From the NCBI GenBank assembly GCA_046153875.1, contig JBJXFE010000016.1, forward strand, positions 7,396-71,395: DNA of 64,000 nucleotides. Reading direction: 5' to 3'. The stretch is from JBJXFE01 sp046153875 (GTDB lineage: Bacteria; Planctomycetota; Phycisphaerae; Phycisphaerales; UBA1924). The position numbers and the translations under genes were made by a program. The notes beneath the pieces were generated by a model. The model worked only from the letters and a program-made list of their open reading frames with translations. It was not told the DNA's origin and ran no database searches. This document shows, piece by piece, positions 39,897 to 48,157 of the stretch (position 1 is the first letter of the stretch; every line of letters begins with the position of its first letter).

Positions 39897-40976
39897 ATGA
39901 CCACACGAGTTCACTCATCCGCAGGGGCGCCGTGCGCTCGCACCACGCGTGCGATCGCGTCGGCGCTCGGGATCGCGGCCGCGCTCGGCCTTTCCGCCGT
40001 CGCGCCCGCCGACGACCTGATCGTCATCGACTACGGCAACTCCACCATCCGCCGCTACGACGCCGCGACCGGCGCGTACGTCGCCGACGTGCTCGGCGGG
40101 CTGCCGCTCACCAACCCCCACGGCTTCTGCCGCAACGCCGCGGGCGAGTGGTTCATCACCGACGAGACCGGCAACGTCTGGCGGTACGACGCAACCGGCA
40201 CCCTCGTCGGCTCGCTCACCGGCGTCATCGGCACGCCCGCCCTCGACCGCATCGCCTTCGGCCCGGACGGCAACCTCTGGGTCAGCAACTACTCCACCGG
40301 TGCCGTTGAGCGCTACCACCCCGTCACGGGCGCGCCCATCGGCGCCTTCGCCTCGGGCAACGGGCTCTCTACGCCCAACGGCTGGGCCTTCGGACCGGAC
40401 GGCAACTTCTACGTCGCCAGCGAGGACACCGACTCGATCAAGCGCTTCAACGGCACGACGGGCGCCTTCATCGATGACTTCGTTGCGGCCGGTTCCGGCG
40501 GGCTCGACGCGCCGGTCAGCGTCGTCTTCGGGCCAGACGGCAACCTCTACGTCCCGAGCATCTTCACCGACAGCGTGAAGCGGTACAACGGCTCCACCGG
40601 CGCCTTCATCAACGACTTCGTCGCTCCCGCCGCTGGCGGGCTGGACTTCCCCGTCTCCGCGTGGTTCGGGCCCGGCGGCGACCTCTTCGTGGGCGGCGTC
40701 ACCGCCACCGCGCTCAAGCGCTACAGCGGGACCACCGGCGCGTTCATCGGCGACTTCACCACTGCCAACGTCAACGGCATCACCCACTTCGAGTTCGTGG
40801 ACAGCCCCTGCTACCCCGACTGCAACGCCAGCGGCAGCCTCACCGTCGCCGACTTTGGATGCTTCCAGGGGAAGTACGTCCTGGGCGATCTCTACGCCGA
40901 CTGCAACGCCAGCGGCACGCTCACCGTCGCGGACTTCGGCTGCTTCCAGGGCAAGTATGTGCTAGGGTGCCCGTGA
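39897..40976 (+). CDS. Exported NHL/SMP-30-like propeller with two GC-type dockerin repeats
   Basis: This 359-residue protein has a signal peptide (ends VAPADDL) followed by about six repeats such as FGPDGNLYVPS...VKRYNGSTGAFI. These predict an NHL-type beta-propeller. The tail has two repeats, CYPDCNASGSLTVADFGCFQ and YADCNASGTLTVADFGCFQ, ending VLGCP. In both, the fifth loop position that is Asp in classical dockerins is Ser. ATG 39897 is chosen with AAGGGA 8 nt upstream; the longer frame begins in the promoter. Likely surface-displayed ligand or carbohydrate binder. Confidence 0.85.
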   Translation: MTTRVHSSAGAPCARTTRAIASALGIAAALGLSAVAPADDLIVIDYGNSTIRRYDAATGAYVADVLGGLPLTNPHGFCRNAAGEWFITDETGNVWRYDATGTLVGSLTGVIGTPALDRIAFGPDGNLWVSNYSTGAVERYHPVTGAPIGAFASGNGLSTPNGWAFGPDGNFYVASEDTDSIKRFNGTTGAFIDDFVAAGSGGLDAPVSVVFGPDGNLYVPSIFTDSVKRYNGSTGAFINDFVAPAAGGLDFPVSAWFGPGGDLFVGGVTATALKRYSGTTGAFIGDFTTANVNGITHFEFVDSPCYPDCNASGSLTVADFGCFQGKYVLGDLYADCNASGTLTVADFGCFQGKYVLGCP

Positions 40977-41042
40977 ACGGAACAGGGGGGAGGCCCGACG
41001 GCGCTCAACAAAGCACCCCCCCCGGACCCCCGAATAAATGGC

Positions 41043-41070
41043 TTGCAGAAACGACCGCCCCGGGTATAGT
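41043..41070 (+). promoter_or_regulatory. Promoter of the 41201 dockerin gene
   Basis: TTGCAG (41043-41048), 16 nt, TATAGT (41065-41070). The start of transcription would be near 41077, giving a leader of about 124 nt that is GC-rich and can fold. Confidence 0.6.
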
Positions 41071-41200
41071 GACGCCCGTTCCGGATTCTTCGGGGCCTCC
41101 GGTCCGCCGCAATCCGCGGCCGGTGCACCAGAGGGGGAAGTCCGTGTAAGGCTTCGCTCCCTGAACCTCGGGAGGCCGGCGTTCCCAGGGGAGACACGAC

Positions 41201-41851
41201 ATGCTCGGCAAGTTCGCAGCGGTAGTGATGCTCGGATTCGCGTCGGCGGCCTCGGCCCAGCTCACGGGGACGACCGTCGACATCACCCAGTCGTTCACGG
41301 GCATCTTCGCCACGACGACGACGGGCCCGCACACGTACGGCGGCGCCCCAACGGTCTATCCCGACCCGGGCTTCCCGCAGTTCACGTGGACCGCGTCGAG
41401 CCCCGCGGCGGTGCCGCCGGTCGGGTTCGCCAACTCCGTCTTCTGCGACTACACCAACTTCGCGCTGCCCGACTTCGCCAACGAGATGACCACGATCACT
41501 CTCAACAACATCGCCGTGAACGTGGCCGCCAACAGCGCCCGCATCATCAACGGCCTCGGCGCGCAGATCGGCATCGGGACCAGCGGTGGGACGACCATCA
41601 ACTTCACGATCGCGATCAACGACATCCTCGCCGGTCCGACGCCGACGATGACGGTCGCCTGGAACAGCAAGGGCGGTACGTGCTACGCGGACTGCAACCT
41701 GAGCGGCGGCCTCTCCGTCGCCGACTTCGGCTGCTTCCAGGGCAAGTACGTCCTGGGTGACATGTACGCCGACTGCAACGCCAGCGGCGGCCTCTCCGTC
41801 GCCGACTTCGGGTGCTACCAGGGCAAGTACGTGCTGGGCTGCCCCCCATAA
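41201..41851 (+). CDS. Small exported protein with two GC-type dockerin repeats
   Basis: This 216-residue protein has a signal peptide (ends ASAASAQ) and a Thr/Asn/Ile-rich beta domain of about 135 residues with no known family. Two near-identical repeats follow (CYADCNLSGGLSVADFGCFQ and YADCNASGGLSVADFGCYQ), and the protein ends GCPP. It is the smallest dockerin-tailed protein here and nearly half is anchor. GGGGAG 7 nt before the ATG supports the start. It has its own promoter and two hairpins after the stop. Confidence 0.85.
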   Translation: MLGKFAAVVMLGFASAASAQLTGTTVDITQSFTGIFATTTTGPHTYGGAPTVYPDPGFPQFTWTASSPAAVPPVGFANSVFCDYTNFALPDFANEMTTITLNNIAVNVAANSARIINGLGAQIGIGTSGGTTINFTIAINDILAGPTPTMTVAWNSKGGTCYADCNLSGGLSVADFGCFQGKYVLGDMYADCNASGGLSVADFGCYQGKYVLGCPP

Positions 41852-41879
41852 GCCGAGACGGAGAGACGGAGTTGAGTAG

Positions 41880-41900
41880 GGTCGGCTCTCCGAGCCGACC
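41880..41900 (+). terminator. First hairpin after the 41201 gene
   Basis: GGTCGGCTC pairs with GAGCCGACC across a 3-nt loop, with no T-run. It probably protects the 3' end or works with the next hairpin. Confidence 0.5.
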
Positions 41901-41922
41901 GGTTGAAACGCACTGACGCCCG

Positions 41923-41953
41923 AGACCCGGGGGCTTGAGTCCCCGGGTCTTTT
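41923..41953 (+). terminator. Intrinsic terminator of the 41201 gene
   Basis: AGACCCGGGG (41923-41932) pairs with CCCCGGGTCT (41941-41950), followed by TTT. Confidence 0.8.
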
Positions 41954-41998
41954 CGTGGATAGGCGGCGCCGCTGAACACGCGCCCGGAACCAAGAGAG

Positions 41999-43072
41999 TC
42001 ACTTCGGCCGCCGCGCGATCGTGTACCACGCGAACAGGTCGTCCCCGCCCTCCTTGTCCTTCGTCGGGTACTCCAGCGCCTCGAACATCCGACGCGCCGG
42101 GCCGTCGTCGATCACGTCGAACGCCAGCACCTCGAACCCCGCGGCCTCCCACGCCGCGCGCCCGAACGGGCTGCGTCCGTCCGCCCAGTGCTTGAACATC
42201 GCGTCCCCCTCCTTGCTCGGCGCGGGACCCAGGTTGTAGATCACGCACAGCCCGCCGGGCTTGAGCGCGTCGAAGATCGCCTTGACGAACGCCTCCTCGC
42301 TCACGCTCAGGTCCACGAGCAGCCGCTTCTCCACCGGCTTGGCGGGGTGGATGTACCCGTTCTTGAGCGTGTTCTTGGAGATGAACATGTCGTACCCGCC
42401 GCCGATCTTCGCGGCGATGCTGCCTCCATCCGGCCCCTCACCACCCGGCCACAGCCCGTGCACGAGCGTCACGCTCCCGGGCGGACCGTGGTGCAGGTCC
42501 GACGGCACCACGCCCGTGTCGCCCGGCTCGCTGTAGAGCGCCTTCAGGAACGGATCGACCTCGATCCCCGTCACCAGCGCGCCCAGCGCACCCCACATCC
42601 GCAGGTGCCCCACCGTGCCGTGCCCGTAGTCGGCGATCTTCATGCCCGCGAAGCCACGCCCTCCACCGAAGCCGCCGACCTTCACCGCCAGATCGATCGC
42701 CCGCACATACGCCAGCGGCGAGCCGTAGCGGGTCTGGTAGTACATGTCCTCGTCGACGACGGCCTCTTCGAACCCTGACCGCTCGCCCTCGGGCAGCGCG
42801 TCGAACTGCGCCTTCGTCAGCCAAAGCCGCTTCTCGCGGTTGCGGTGGAACGTGCGTGGCTCGATGGTGGGCAGCGCGCCCACGGCCTGGAGGAACTGGC
42901 GGGCCGGATCGGTCTCCACCGTCGGGGCCAGGCTCGCCGCCTGCTTCTGGAACAGCGCCACTCCTTTGAGCGCCGGCTCCGCGGGCGCCTGCCCGAACGC
43001 CGCAGCGCCGACCGCCAGACCCGCGAACAGACCGGCACACCGGGGCACGCGCGCCAATGCCAGAATCCTCAT
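41999..43072 (-). CDS. Exported methyltransferase-like protein
   Basis: This 357-residue protein starts with a signal peptide (hydrophobic residues about 12-27, ending AFGQAP). It then contains a class I methyltransferase signature: IADYGHGTVGHLRMW (motif I), GIEVDPFL (motif II) and ALKPGGLCVIYNLGP (post-motif). SAM-dependent enzymes normally stay in the cytoplasm, so a secreted member is odd. It could be a repurposed fold, or the signal peptide could be a membrane anchor. GGAG 5 nt before the ATG supports the start. Neighbours on both sides also encode exported proteins. Substrate unknown. Confidence 0.7.
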   Translation of the reverse strand: MRILALARVPRCAGLFAGLAVGAAAFGQAPAEPALKGVALFQKQAASLAPTVETDPARQFLQAVGALPTIEPRTFHRNREKRLWLTKAQFDALPEGERSGFEEAVVDEDMYYQTRYGSPLAYVRAIDLAVKVGGFGGGRGFAGMKIADYGHGTVGHLRMWGALGALVTGIEVDPFLKALYSEPGDTGVVPSDLHHGPPGSVTLVHGLWPGGEGPDGGSIAAKIGGGYDMFISKNTLKNGYIHPAKPVEKRLLVDLSVSEEAFVKAIFDALKPGGLCVIYNLGPAPSKEGDAMFKHWADGRSPFGRAAWEAAGFEVLAFDVIDDGPARRMFEALEYPTKDKEGGDDLFAWYTIARRPK

Positions 43073-43259
43073 GATCGCTCCCGAGATTCCAAACCCGCGA
43101 CGATCATGCTACCGCGCGTCCGCGTCGCGGTTGGCGCGCTCCGCCCCGCGCGCTGCGGTTGCGCGAAACCTGCTCGCCCCCCGAACGCCCGCGACCGGCC
43201 CGACCCGTGAATCCAGTGGATTCTGGTAGCATCCGCCGTTTCCCCGACGGAGCCGACCC

Positions 43260-44246
43260 ATGCACGACACCCCGATCTCACGGCGCGACATGGTCAAGTT
43301 CACGGGCGCCGCGCTCGCCGCGCTGGGGGCCGGGGGGATGACCGGCCGAGCGCACGCCGCGGCGCCGTCGCGCCCCGCCGCCGCCCGCGCCCGGGTGATG
43401 CGCCTCGCCCACCTCACCGACTTCCACATCCAGCCGGAACGCCGCGCCGCGGAGGGCGCGGCCGCGTGCCTCAGGCATGTGCAGTCCGAGCACAAGCCCG
43501 ACCTCATCTTCACCGGCGGCGACCTCATCATGGACGGCTTCGCGGCCGACGAGGCCCGCACGAAGCTCCAGTGGGAGCTCCTCGTCAAGACGCTCAAGGA
43601 CGAATGCTCGACGCCGATCGCCCACTGCCTGGGCAACCACGACATCTGGGGCTGGCACAAGGGCGAGAGCAAAACCTCCGGCAACGAGCCGCTCTGGGGC
43701 AAGAAGTGGGCCACGGACCAGCTCGCTCTCGACCGCCCGTACCACGCGCTCGACCGCGCCGGGTGGCGGCTCTTCGCGCTGGATTCCGTCCGCCCCGACC
43801 CGCTCGACGCCAACGGCTACATCGGCGCCCTCGACGACGAGCAGTTCGACTGGCTTACACGCGAGCTGGCCGCCACGCCGAAGACCACGCCCGTGCTGCT
43901 CGTCTCGCACATCCCGATCCTGACCGCCACCGTCGTGCTCGGCGGCCCGAACAAGGAGACCGGCCTGCGCCAGGTGACCTCCGGCCTGCTCCACGCCGAC
44001 AGCCCGAAGCTCCGCGAGCTCTTCGCGAAGCACCCGAACGTCAAGCTCTGCCTGAGCGGACACATGCACCGCATCGACCGCGTGGACTTCCGCGGCGTCA
44101 CCTACCTCTGCAACGGGGCGGTGAGCGGCAACTGGTGGAAGGGCCGCCACCACGAGTGCGACGAGGGCTACGCCGTCATCGACCTCTTCGACGACGGATC
44201 GTTCGAGCACCGCTACGTGACCTACGGCTGGAAGGCCGAGGCGTAA
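43260..44246 (+). CDS. Tat-exported calcineurin-like metallophosphoesterase
   Basis: This 328-residue protein has a twin-arginine-type leader (ISRRDMVKFTG and a hydrophobic stretch to AHA). All metal-binding motifs of the calcineurin-like fold are present: LTDFHIQ (D-x-H), FTGGDLIM (GGD), LGNHDIWG (GNHD), LVSHIP and SGHMHRID (GHxH). It hydrolyses phosphomonoesters or diesters outside the cytoplasm and probably folds with its two metal ions before Tat export. Substrate is unknown; 3',5'-cAMP phosphodiesterase-like or purple acid phosphatase-like activity is possible. Confidence 0.88.
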   Translation: MHDTPISRRDMVKFTGAALAALGAGGMTGRAHAAAPSRPAAARARVMRLAHLTDFHIQPERRAAEGAAACLRHVQSEHKPDLIFTGGDLIMDGFAADEARTKLQWELLVKTLKDECSTPIAHCLGNHDIWGWHKGESKTSGNEPLWGKKWATDQLALDRPYHALDRAGWRLFALDSVRPDPLDANGYIGALDDEQFDWLTRELAATPKTTPVLLVSHIPILTATVVLGGPNKETGLRQVTSGLLHADSPKLRELFAKHPNVKLCLSGHMHRIDRVDFRGVTYLCNGAVSGNWWKGRHHECDEGYAVIDLFDDGSFEHRYVTYGWKAEA

Positions 44247-44260
44247 GCGCCCCGCCGCCT

Positions 44261-45835
44261 TCACGTTGCTGCTTTGCAGATCTGCCGATCTGCCAATCCG
44301 CCAATCTGTCGATTTGCCAATCTGCTGATCCGCTCCCCCGCCACCCGCGCCAGCAGCGCCGCCCGCCCCCGCACCCCATACCTCCGGTACAGCGCCCGCA
44401 CGTGCCCGGACACGCCGGCGTGACTGATCCTCATCACCCGCGCGATCTGCGCATACGTCAGCCCCTCACGCAGCCCGCGGAGCACCCGCGCCCGCCGCCG
44501 CGGCATCGGCCGCGGATCGTCGATCTTCAGCGCCGCGAACAGCCCGGCCCGCGACCGCACCCCGTGAACGCGATAGATCCGCCGCACGTGCCCCTCCACG
44601 CTCGCCCGCGCGATCCCCACCCGCCGACCGATCCGCGCCGCCGTCAGCCCGCGCTGGAGCAGCGCGAGAACCCGATCGCGCTGCGGCGCCGCGCGCCGCT
44701 GCGTTGCATAGCGCCTGCGGCGCTCCACAGCCATGCCCGCCGGCCGCTCAACCTCGCTCCCATACAGCAGCCCCGCCGAAAGGTGCGCCACGAACCGGTT
44801 CCAACCCGAGTGCGTCACCATCGACGGATACACCACCCCATGACACACGTGACACGCCGGCCGGAACAGCCGCGCGAACGAACCACCGAGCGAGATCGAA
44901 TCCCTCAACCCGGACCCCGCCGAGCCGGTCCCCCGCTCGCCATCCTCCCGCAAGACGCGGCATGCCGAACCGCCATCAGCGTCAGAACGCACGCACGACC
45001 CCGCCCGGAAGGGAAACCTGAACGTCACGTCCAGCGGGTCCTCGCCGCCGAGGGCGTCGAGCATCGTCCACGGCCGCAGCGGGAGATACAGCCGGTCCAC
45101 CTTCCGCCCGCAGGCCGTGGGCGCGCGCGGATAGTCCTCATCGTCCGCGCCCGCCGCCTCCTCTCCCCATGTGCTGCTTTGCGAACTTGCTGCTTTGAGT
45201 ATTTGCCCCAGCCCCGGGCACACAAACTGCCAGCCGACGTGCCGCGTGCCCGAGGCTCGGTCGCGCGGGTCGCGACGCCCGACCGGCACGCGTCTGAGCG
45301 CGAACTCCAGGCCGTCGGGCACGCTGTTCCAGTGGTACTGCCAGAGCGTCCCCCACACCGGGTCGGGCGCACGCCCCAGGTCCGCGTTGGGGTCCAGCGG
45401 GCCATGGCACCAGATCTCGGGAACGGGCTTGCCGCGCTTCCCCATGGAGAACGCATTGCGGTAGCTGACCTGGAAGACGCCGCGCTTGATCCAGGAGCGG
45501 AGCGATTCGGGGTGGCGGCCCAGCGCGTACGCAGGACGCTCCCAGTCCCACCCCGGCCACGGGATGTTCACGGGCTTGCACAGCTCGCGGATCGTGCCCG
45601 AGAACACCACGATGTCGTGCGGCAGGCGCTCCTCGGGCAGGTACTTGGGCACGCACGCCTGCATGCTCAGCCGCCGGTCGTCCGCCCGCAGGCACAGGCA
45701 CCACGGCCGGATCGGCCGCGTGAGCAGCGGGCGCGTGCGCCGCAGCGCGCGCCGAACCGCTTCGACCCGGTCCCCGCGCACCCGCGCCTCAAGCCTGTTC
45801 CAAGCCTCCGTCAGCGCACCGTCGATGCTGTCCAT
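44261..45835 (-). CDS. Large protein with two C-terminal LuxR-like helix-turn-helix domains
   Basis: This 524-residue protein is not a family I can name. Residues 1-220 form a Trp-rich domain (NIPWPGWDWERPAY, LWQYHWNSVPDGLEF). A Cys/His cluster CHVCHGVVYPSMVTHSGWNRF near 335-360 resembles a zinc site. Two homologous HTH units close the protein (GLTAARIGRRVGIARASVEGH and GLTYAQIARVMRISHAGVSGH). Octamer repeats at 45173-45204 and 44268-44331 are translated as an internal segment (ILKAASSQSS) and as the last ~20 residues, including the stop. GGGGGG precedes the ATG by 3-8 nt. Probably a DNA-binding regulator. Confidence 0.6.
   Translation of the reverse strand: MDSIDGALTEAWNRLEARVRGDRVEAVRRALRRTRPLLTRPIRPWCLCLRADDRRLSMQACVPKYLPEERLPHDIVVFSGTIRELCKPVNIPWPGWDWERPAYALGRHPESLRSWIKRGVFQVSYRNAFSMGKRGKPVPEIWCHGPLDPNADLGRAPDPVWGTLWQYHWNSVPDGLEFALRRVPVGRRDPRDRASGTRHVGWQFVCPGLGQILKAASSQSSTWGEEAAGADDEDYPRAPTACGRKVDRLYLPLRPWTMLDALGGEDPLDVTFRFPFRAGSCVRSDADGGSACRVLREDGERGTGSAGSGLRDSISLGGSFARLFRPACHVCHGVVYPSMVTHSGWNRFVAHLSAGLLYGSEVERPAGMAVERRRRYATQRRAAPQRDRVLALLQRGLTAARIGRRVGIARASVEGHVRRIYRVHGVRSRAGLFAALKIDDPRPMPRRRARVLRGLREGLTYAQIARVMRISHAGVSGHVRALYRRYGVRGRAALLARVAGERISRLANRQIGGLADRQICKAAT
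44268..44331 (+). repeat. Octamer array, eight units, forming the 3' end of the HTH gene
   Basis: GCTGCTTT, GCAGATCT, GCCGATCT, GCCAATCC, GCCAATCT, GTCGATTT, GCCAATCT, GCTGATCC in exact 8-nt register. The minus strand of this array supplies the final codons of the HTH protein. Confidence 0.8.
45173..45204 (+). repeat. Octamer array, four units, inside the HTH gene
   Basis: GCTGCTTT, GCGAACTT, GCTGCTTT, GAGTATTT in 8-nt register, within the coding region of the HTH protein. At 32 bp it is not a multiple of three, so gain or loss of one unit would shift the frame. Confidence 0.75.
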
Positions 45836-45861
45836 GTTCCCCCCTCAGCCCTACCCCGTGC

Positions 45862-45925
45862 CACCGAGAACGACGCCCTCCCCTCCTCTACTCGACCTCC
45901 CACCCCTACCGCGTCGTTCTCGGTG
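45862..45925. repeat. 64-bp palindromic element, copy 1
   Basis: Perfect 14-bp inverted ends, CACCGAGAACGACG (45862-45875) and CGTCGTTCTCGGTG (45912-45925), flank a pyrimidine-rich core. Copy 2 lies 117 bp away in the same orientation. Confidence 0.8.
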
Positions 45926-45978
45926 CTGCTCTTCGCCTTTCGCTCTTCGCTTTTGCCGCTTTGAGTCCTCCCCCGTGC

Positions 45979-46042
45979 CACCGAAAACGACGCCCTCCCC
46001 TCTTCTACGCGCTCTCCCACCCCTACCGCGGCGTTCTCGGTG
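45979..46042. repeat. 64-bp palindromic element, copy 2
   Basis: Same length and core as copy 1, with ends CACCGAAAACGACG and CGGCGTTCTCGGTG (two substitutions). Confidence 0.8.
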
Positions 46043-46106
46043 CGGCTCTTTGCTGCTCCCCCGCCCGTTCCCCTCATCCGGTCTCTGCGATCTCTGCGCC
46101 TCTGTG

Positions 46107-46145
46107 GCTAATCCGTTGATTTGCTGCTTTGAGCTTTGCTGCTTT
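46107..46145 (+). repeat. Octamer array, five units
   Basis: GCTAATCC, GTTGATTT, GCTGCTTT, GAGCTTT, GCTGCTTT; one unit has lost a base. Confidence 0.7.
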
Positions 46146-46248
46146 GGCTCCCCGCCCCACCCTACCCCGCAGCCGCACCACAACCAGCACGCAAGCGCGC
46201 ATCACCACGAAACAGCGCACAACCCGCGTCGATACGACCTTTTTTTTT

Positions 46249-46350
46249 GCTGCCTTGCTGCCTTGCTGCCTTGCTGCCTTGCTGCCTTGCTGCCTTGCTG
46301 CCTTGCAGCTTTGCAGCTTTGCGCTTTGCGCTTTGCGCTTTGCGCTTTTT
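46249..46350 (+). repeat. Long octamer/heptamer array
   Basis: Seven identical GCTGCCTT units (46249-46304), two GCAGCTTT (46305-46320), then three GCGCTTT heptamers (46321-46341) and a final GCGCTTTTT. A run of nine T (46240-46248) precedes it. The gradient from perfect octamers to heptamers suggests expansion by strand slippage. Confidence 0.85.
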
Positions 46351-46374
46351 CTACCGCTCCTCGACAACCGCCCC

Positions 46375-46915
46375 GCAGCCCCGAATGGGGCGACCGGAAT
46401 GTAGCCACGGGTGGAGGTCGCCAAAGGCGACCGGAACCCGTGGAACCCGGGATCAGGTCCGTCAGAGCCCCGGACGGGGCGAAGGAACTATCTCACCCGG
46501 ATCGGCCGCACCATCATCCCCACCGCGGCGACAATGGCGGTTCTGGTGCAGGCATCCTGCCTGCGATCAACAGAGCCCGAAGCGCAAGCGCCGCGGCCGC
46601 GACCGACTCGGGGCTACCCATGAGCGTCGCCACGGTGGAGCGAGGCCGACCACTCATCCCGGCCCCAGCGGGGCCCACGAATGTTGCCAGGGGTGAAGCG
46701 ATGCTGCATCGCGCAACCCCTGGAAACCGCCCCCCCCGATCAACTCCGCTCCGGCAGGGGCACGCGAACGCTTCACCACTCTTCCGCGAGCAGGTCGGCA
46801 CTTCGACGCTCCCCAAGCCGCGGAGCGGCGCCAGCGCATAGCCCGGGGTGCAAACCCCGGGGAACTGCAACCACAACCCCCAAGCCCCGCAAGGGGCGGC
46901 ACCCCAGCATCGGCA
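46375..46915. repeat. Cluster of REP-like palindromes
   Basis: At least six hairpins: GCCCC/GGGGC (about 46378-46391), CCACGGGT...ACCCGTGG with inner GGTCGCC/GGCGACC (46405-46443), GCCCC/GGGGC (about 46467-46480), GGCCCC/GGGGCC (46661-46675), CCAGGGGT...ACCCCTGG with inner GCGATGC/GCATCGC (46687-46723), CCCGGGGT/ACCCCGGG (46842-46861) and GCCCC/GGGGC (46884-46897). From memory, similar text is scattered in other planctomycete genomes. Confidence 0.65.
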
Positions 46916-46924
46916 TGTCAGCAA

Positions 46925-48157
46925 TCAACCAGCCAAAGCGGATCGCCTGACGACGCTGACCTGCGAACCAAACAAGGCGCCCGATTCACGCCAGTTCAGA
47001 TCGGGCGGCGCGGGCACCTCATCTTCGGTTCTCTGGAGCCGCAAACATCGGGTGAGCGAGTGGTACTCGCTGCGCGGCGCGTTGTGCGGAAGGCTGAACA
47101 CTTCCACCGACAGCGGGTCGTGTATTTGGAACGGCAGGGATTCGGGTAGGAAGGACTCCCCACCTCGCTCCAAGTGCTCTCGCATCCGTGCACGTAGCGT
47201 CGCGGTCGCGCCGACAAATACCGGCTTGCTTCGACACAGAACGCGGTACACACCGCCGCCTTTGGGCAGTCGGTCCGGATCAAGCGATCGGAGCGGAACG
47301 AACAGGCTTCGCTCCGGCGTTGCCAGATCAGCACGACGCGCGGCGGCTTCGCGACCAGACTTCCTGAAGGCGAGCAAGACCAGGTGGCAATCGATGGGAT
47401 CGACGTTGTCACGGAGGGCACTCACGTACACGCTCAGCGCGCGACGTTGCTCAGGGTCGCACAGAATATCGTCGACGGAGGGCACCGCATGACCGACTTC
47501 AAACCACTCGCGTTGGACCAAACTCGCCGCAATCTCGACGGCGTGCCCGATCTGCTCGAACGTCTCGTCCGCCAGCCGCTTCACTGGCTCTCGAAGCACA
47601 TCCGCGTGGCGCTTGGCCTTACGGTTGTTCAGCAGTGTGCGGTTCAGTACCACTTCCGGGACAGTCGCGCCAAGCTCTCGGCAGCGGACGATGAACTCGG
47701 CGTTCGCCAGAGGGTTCAGAACAACATGGTCTTCGGGCAGGCGGCGCAAGAGGGAGCCGTAGACCGTGGCGACAAGCTCGCGGACATCGGTGTTCACACG
47801 ACGGGCAGCGCGGCGCATCGATCCATTGACGGAGCCGACATGGCCGTTGGAGCACGCCGCCGGGGCAGCATCGAGATTTCCAAAGAGACCTGTGTCAGTC
47901 TGAACGCGCCTGGGCTGGGGGCAGGTGTCGGTGGCCTCCGCGCGCTCCGCCGCAGGCTGGGTTTGCTCGCACCGACGGGCCACCTCTTCCATGACCATCT
48001 GTCGTGTTCGTGAGCGGTCTTCGGCCGTCCGCTGAACCAAGACAGGTGACACAGCGGCAGGCGCTTGCCGTTGGGTCGAGGCTGGTTCGTCCCCGAGCAG
48101 AACAAACGCCTCCCTCAACAACGAACGCAGATCGACCCCCGAGGTCTTCTGCTTCAT
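46925..48157 (-). CDS. Protein with C-terminal GIY-YIG nuclease domain
   Basis: This 410-residue protein has a predominantly helical N-terminal and middle part (1-285) with no recognised domain. The C-terminal ~110 residues fit GIY-YIG nucleases: GVY (302-304), FVG (314-316), LRARMREH with the catalytic Arg region (321-328), the metal Glu in SEYHSLTRC (E364) and the terminal Asn in PPDLNW (N388). All key positions are filled. Start ATG 48157 overlaps the stop of the sigma-like gene (ATGA), so the two are translationally coupled. The pair is divergent from the ubiquitin-like operon. It may be a DNA-cutting effector, or a repair or mobile-element enzyme; the effector role is inference. Confidence 0.7.
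   Translation of the reverse strand: MKQKTSGVDLRSLLREAFVLLGDEPASTQRQAPAAVSPVLVQRTAEDRSRTRQMVMEEVARRCEQTQPAAERAEATDTCPQPRRVQTDTGLFGNLDAAPAACSNGHVGSVNGSMRRAARRVNTDVRELVATVYGSLLRRLPEDHVVLNPLANAEFIVRCRELGATVPEVVLNRTLLNNRKAKRHADVLREPVKRLADETFEQIGHAVEIAASLVQREWFEVGHAVPSVDDILCDPEQRRALSVYVSALRDNVDPIDCHLVLLAFRKSGREAAARRADLATPERSLFVPLRSLDPDRLPKGGGVYRVLCRSKPVFVGATATLRARMREHLERGGESFLPESLPFQIHDPLSVEVFSLPHNAPRSEYHSLTRCLRLQRTEDEVPAPPDLNWRESGALFGSQVSVVRRSALAG

Larger units (their letters stand above)
45836..46924. other. Repeat-dense non-coding region of about 1.1 kb
   Basis: No credible gene was found on either strand. From left to right it holds two copies of a 64-bp palindrome (45862-46042) with TTTGC-type text between them (45926-45968). 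A short octamer array (46107-46145) and a longer one (46249-46350) follow, then a set of six REP-like hairpins (46375-46915). Open frames of up to 451 codons here are by-products of GC content and repeats. The region separates the HTH gene from the ubiquitin-like island. Confidence 0.75.

Noticed and set aside
45811..46077. 88-codon minus-strand frame with an internal repeated protein sequence
   Set aside because: The protein repeat is explained by the two 64-bp DNA elements; no start signal or homology was found.
46249..46350. CRISPR array
   Set aside because: The repeats are 7-8 bp, directly tandem, without spacers, and no cas genes are nearby.
45486..46841. 451-codon open frame in the repeat region
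   Set aside because: It runs through antisense of the HTH gene, the palindromes and the octamer array, giving low-complexity protein text (AALLPCCLAALLPCC) with no ribosome-binding site.
46925..48157. Homing endonuclease in an intron
   Set aside because: The GIY-YIG gene is not inside another gene and has no intron-like borders; its coupling to a sigma-like gene argues for a different role.
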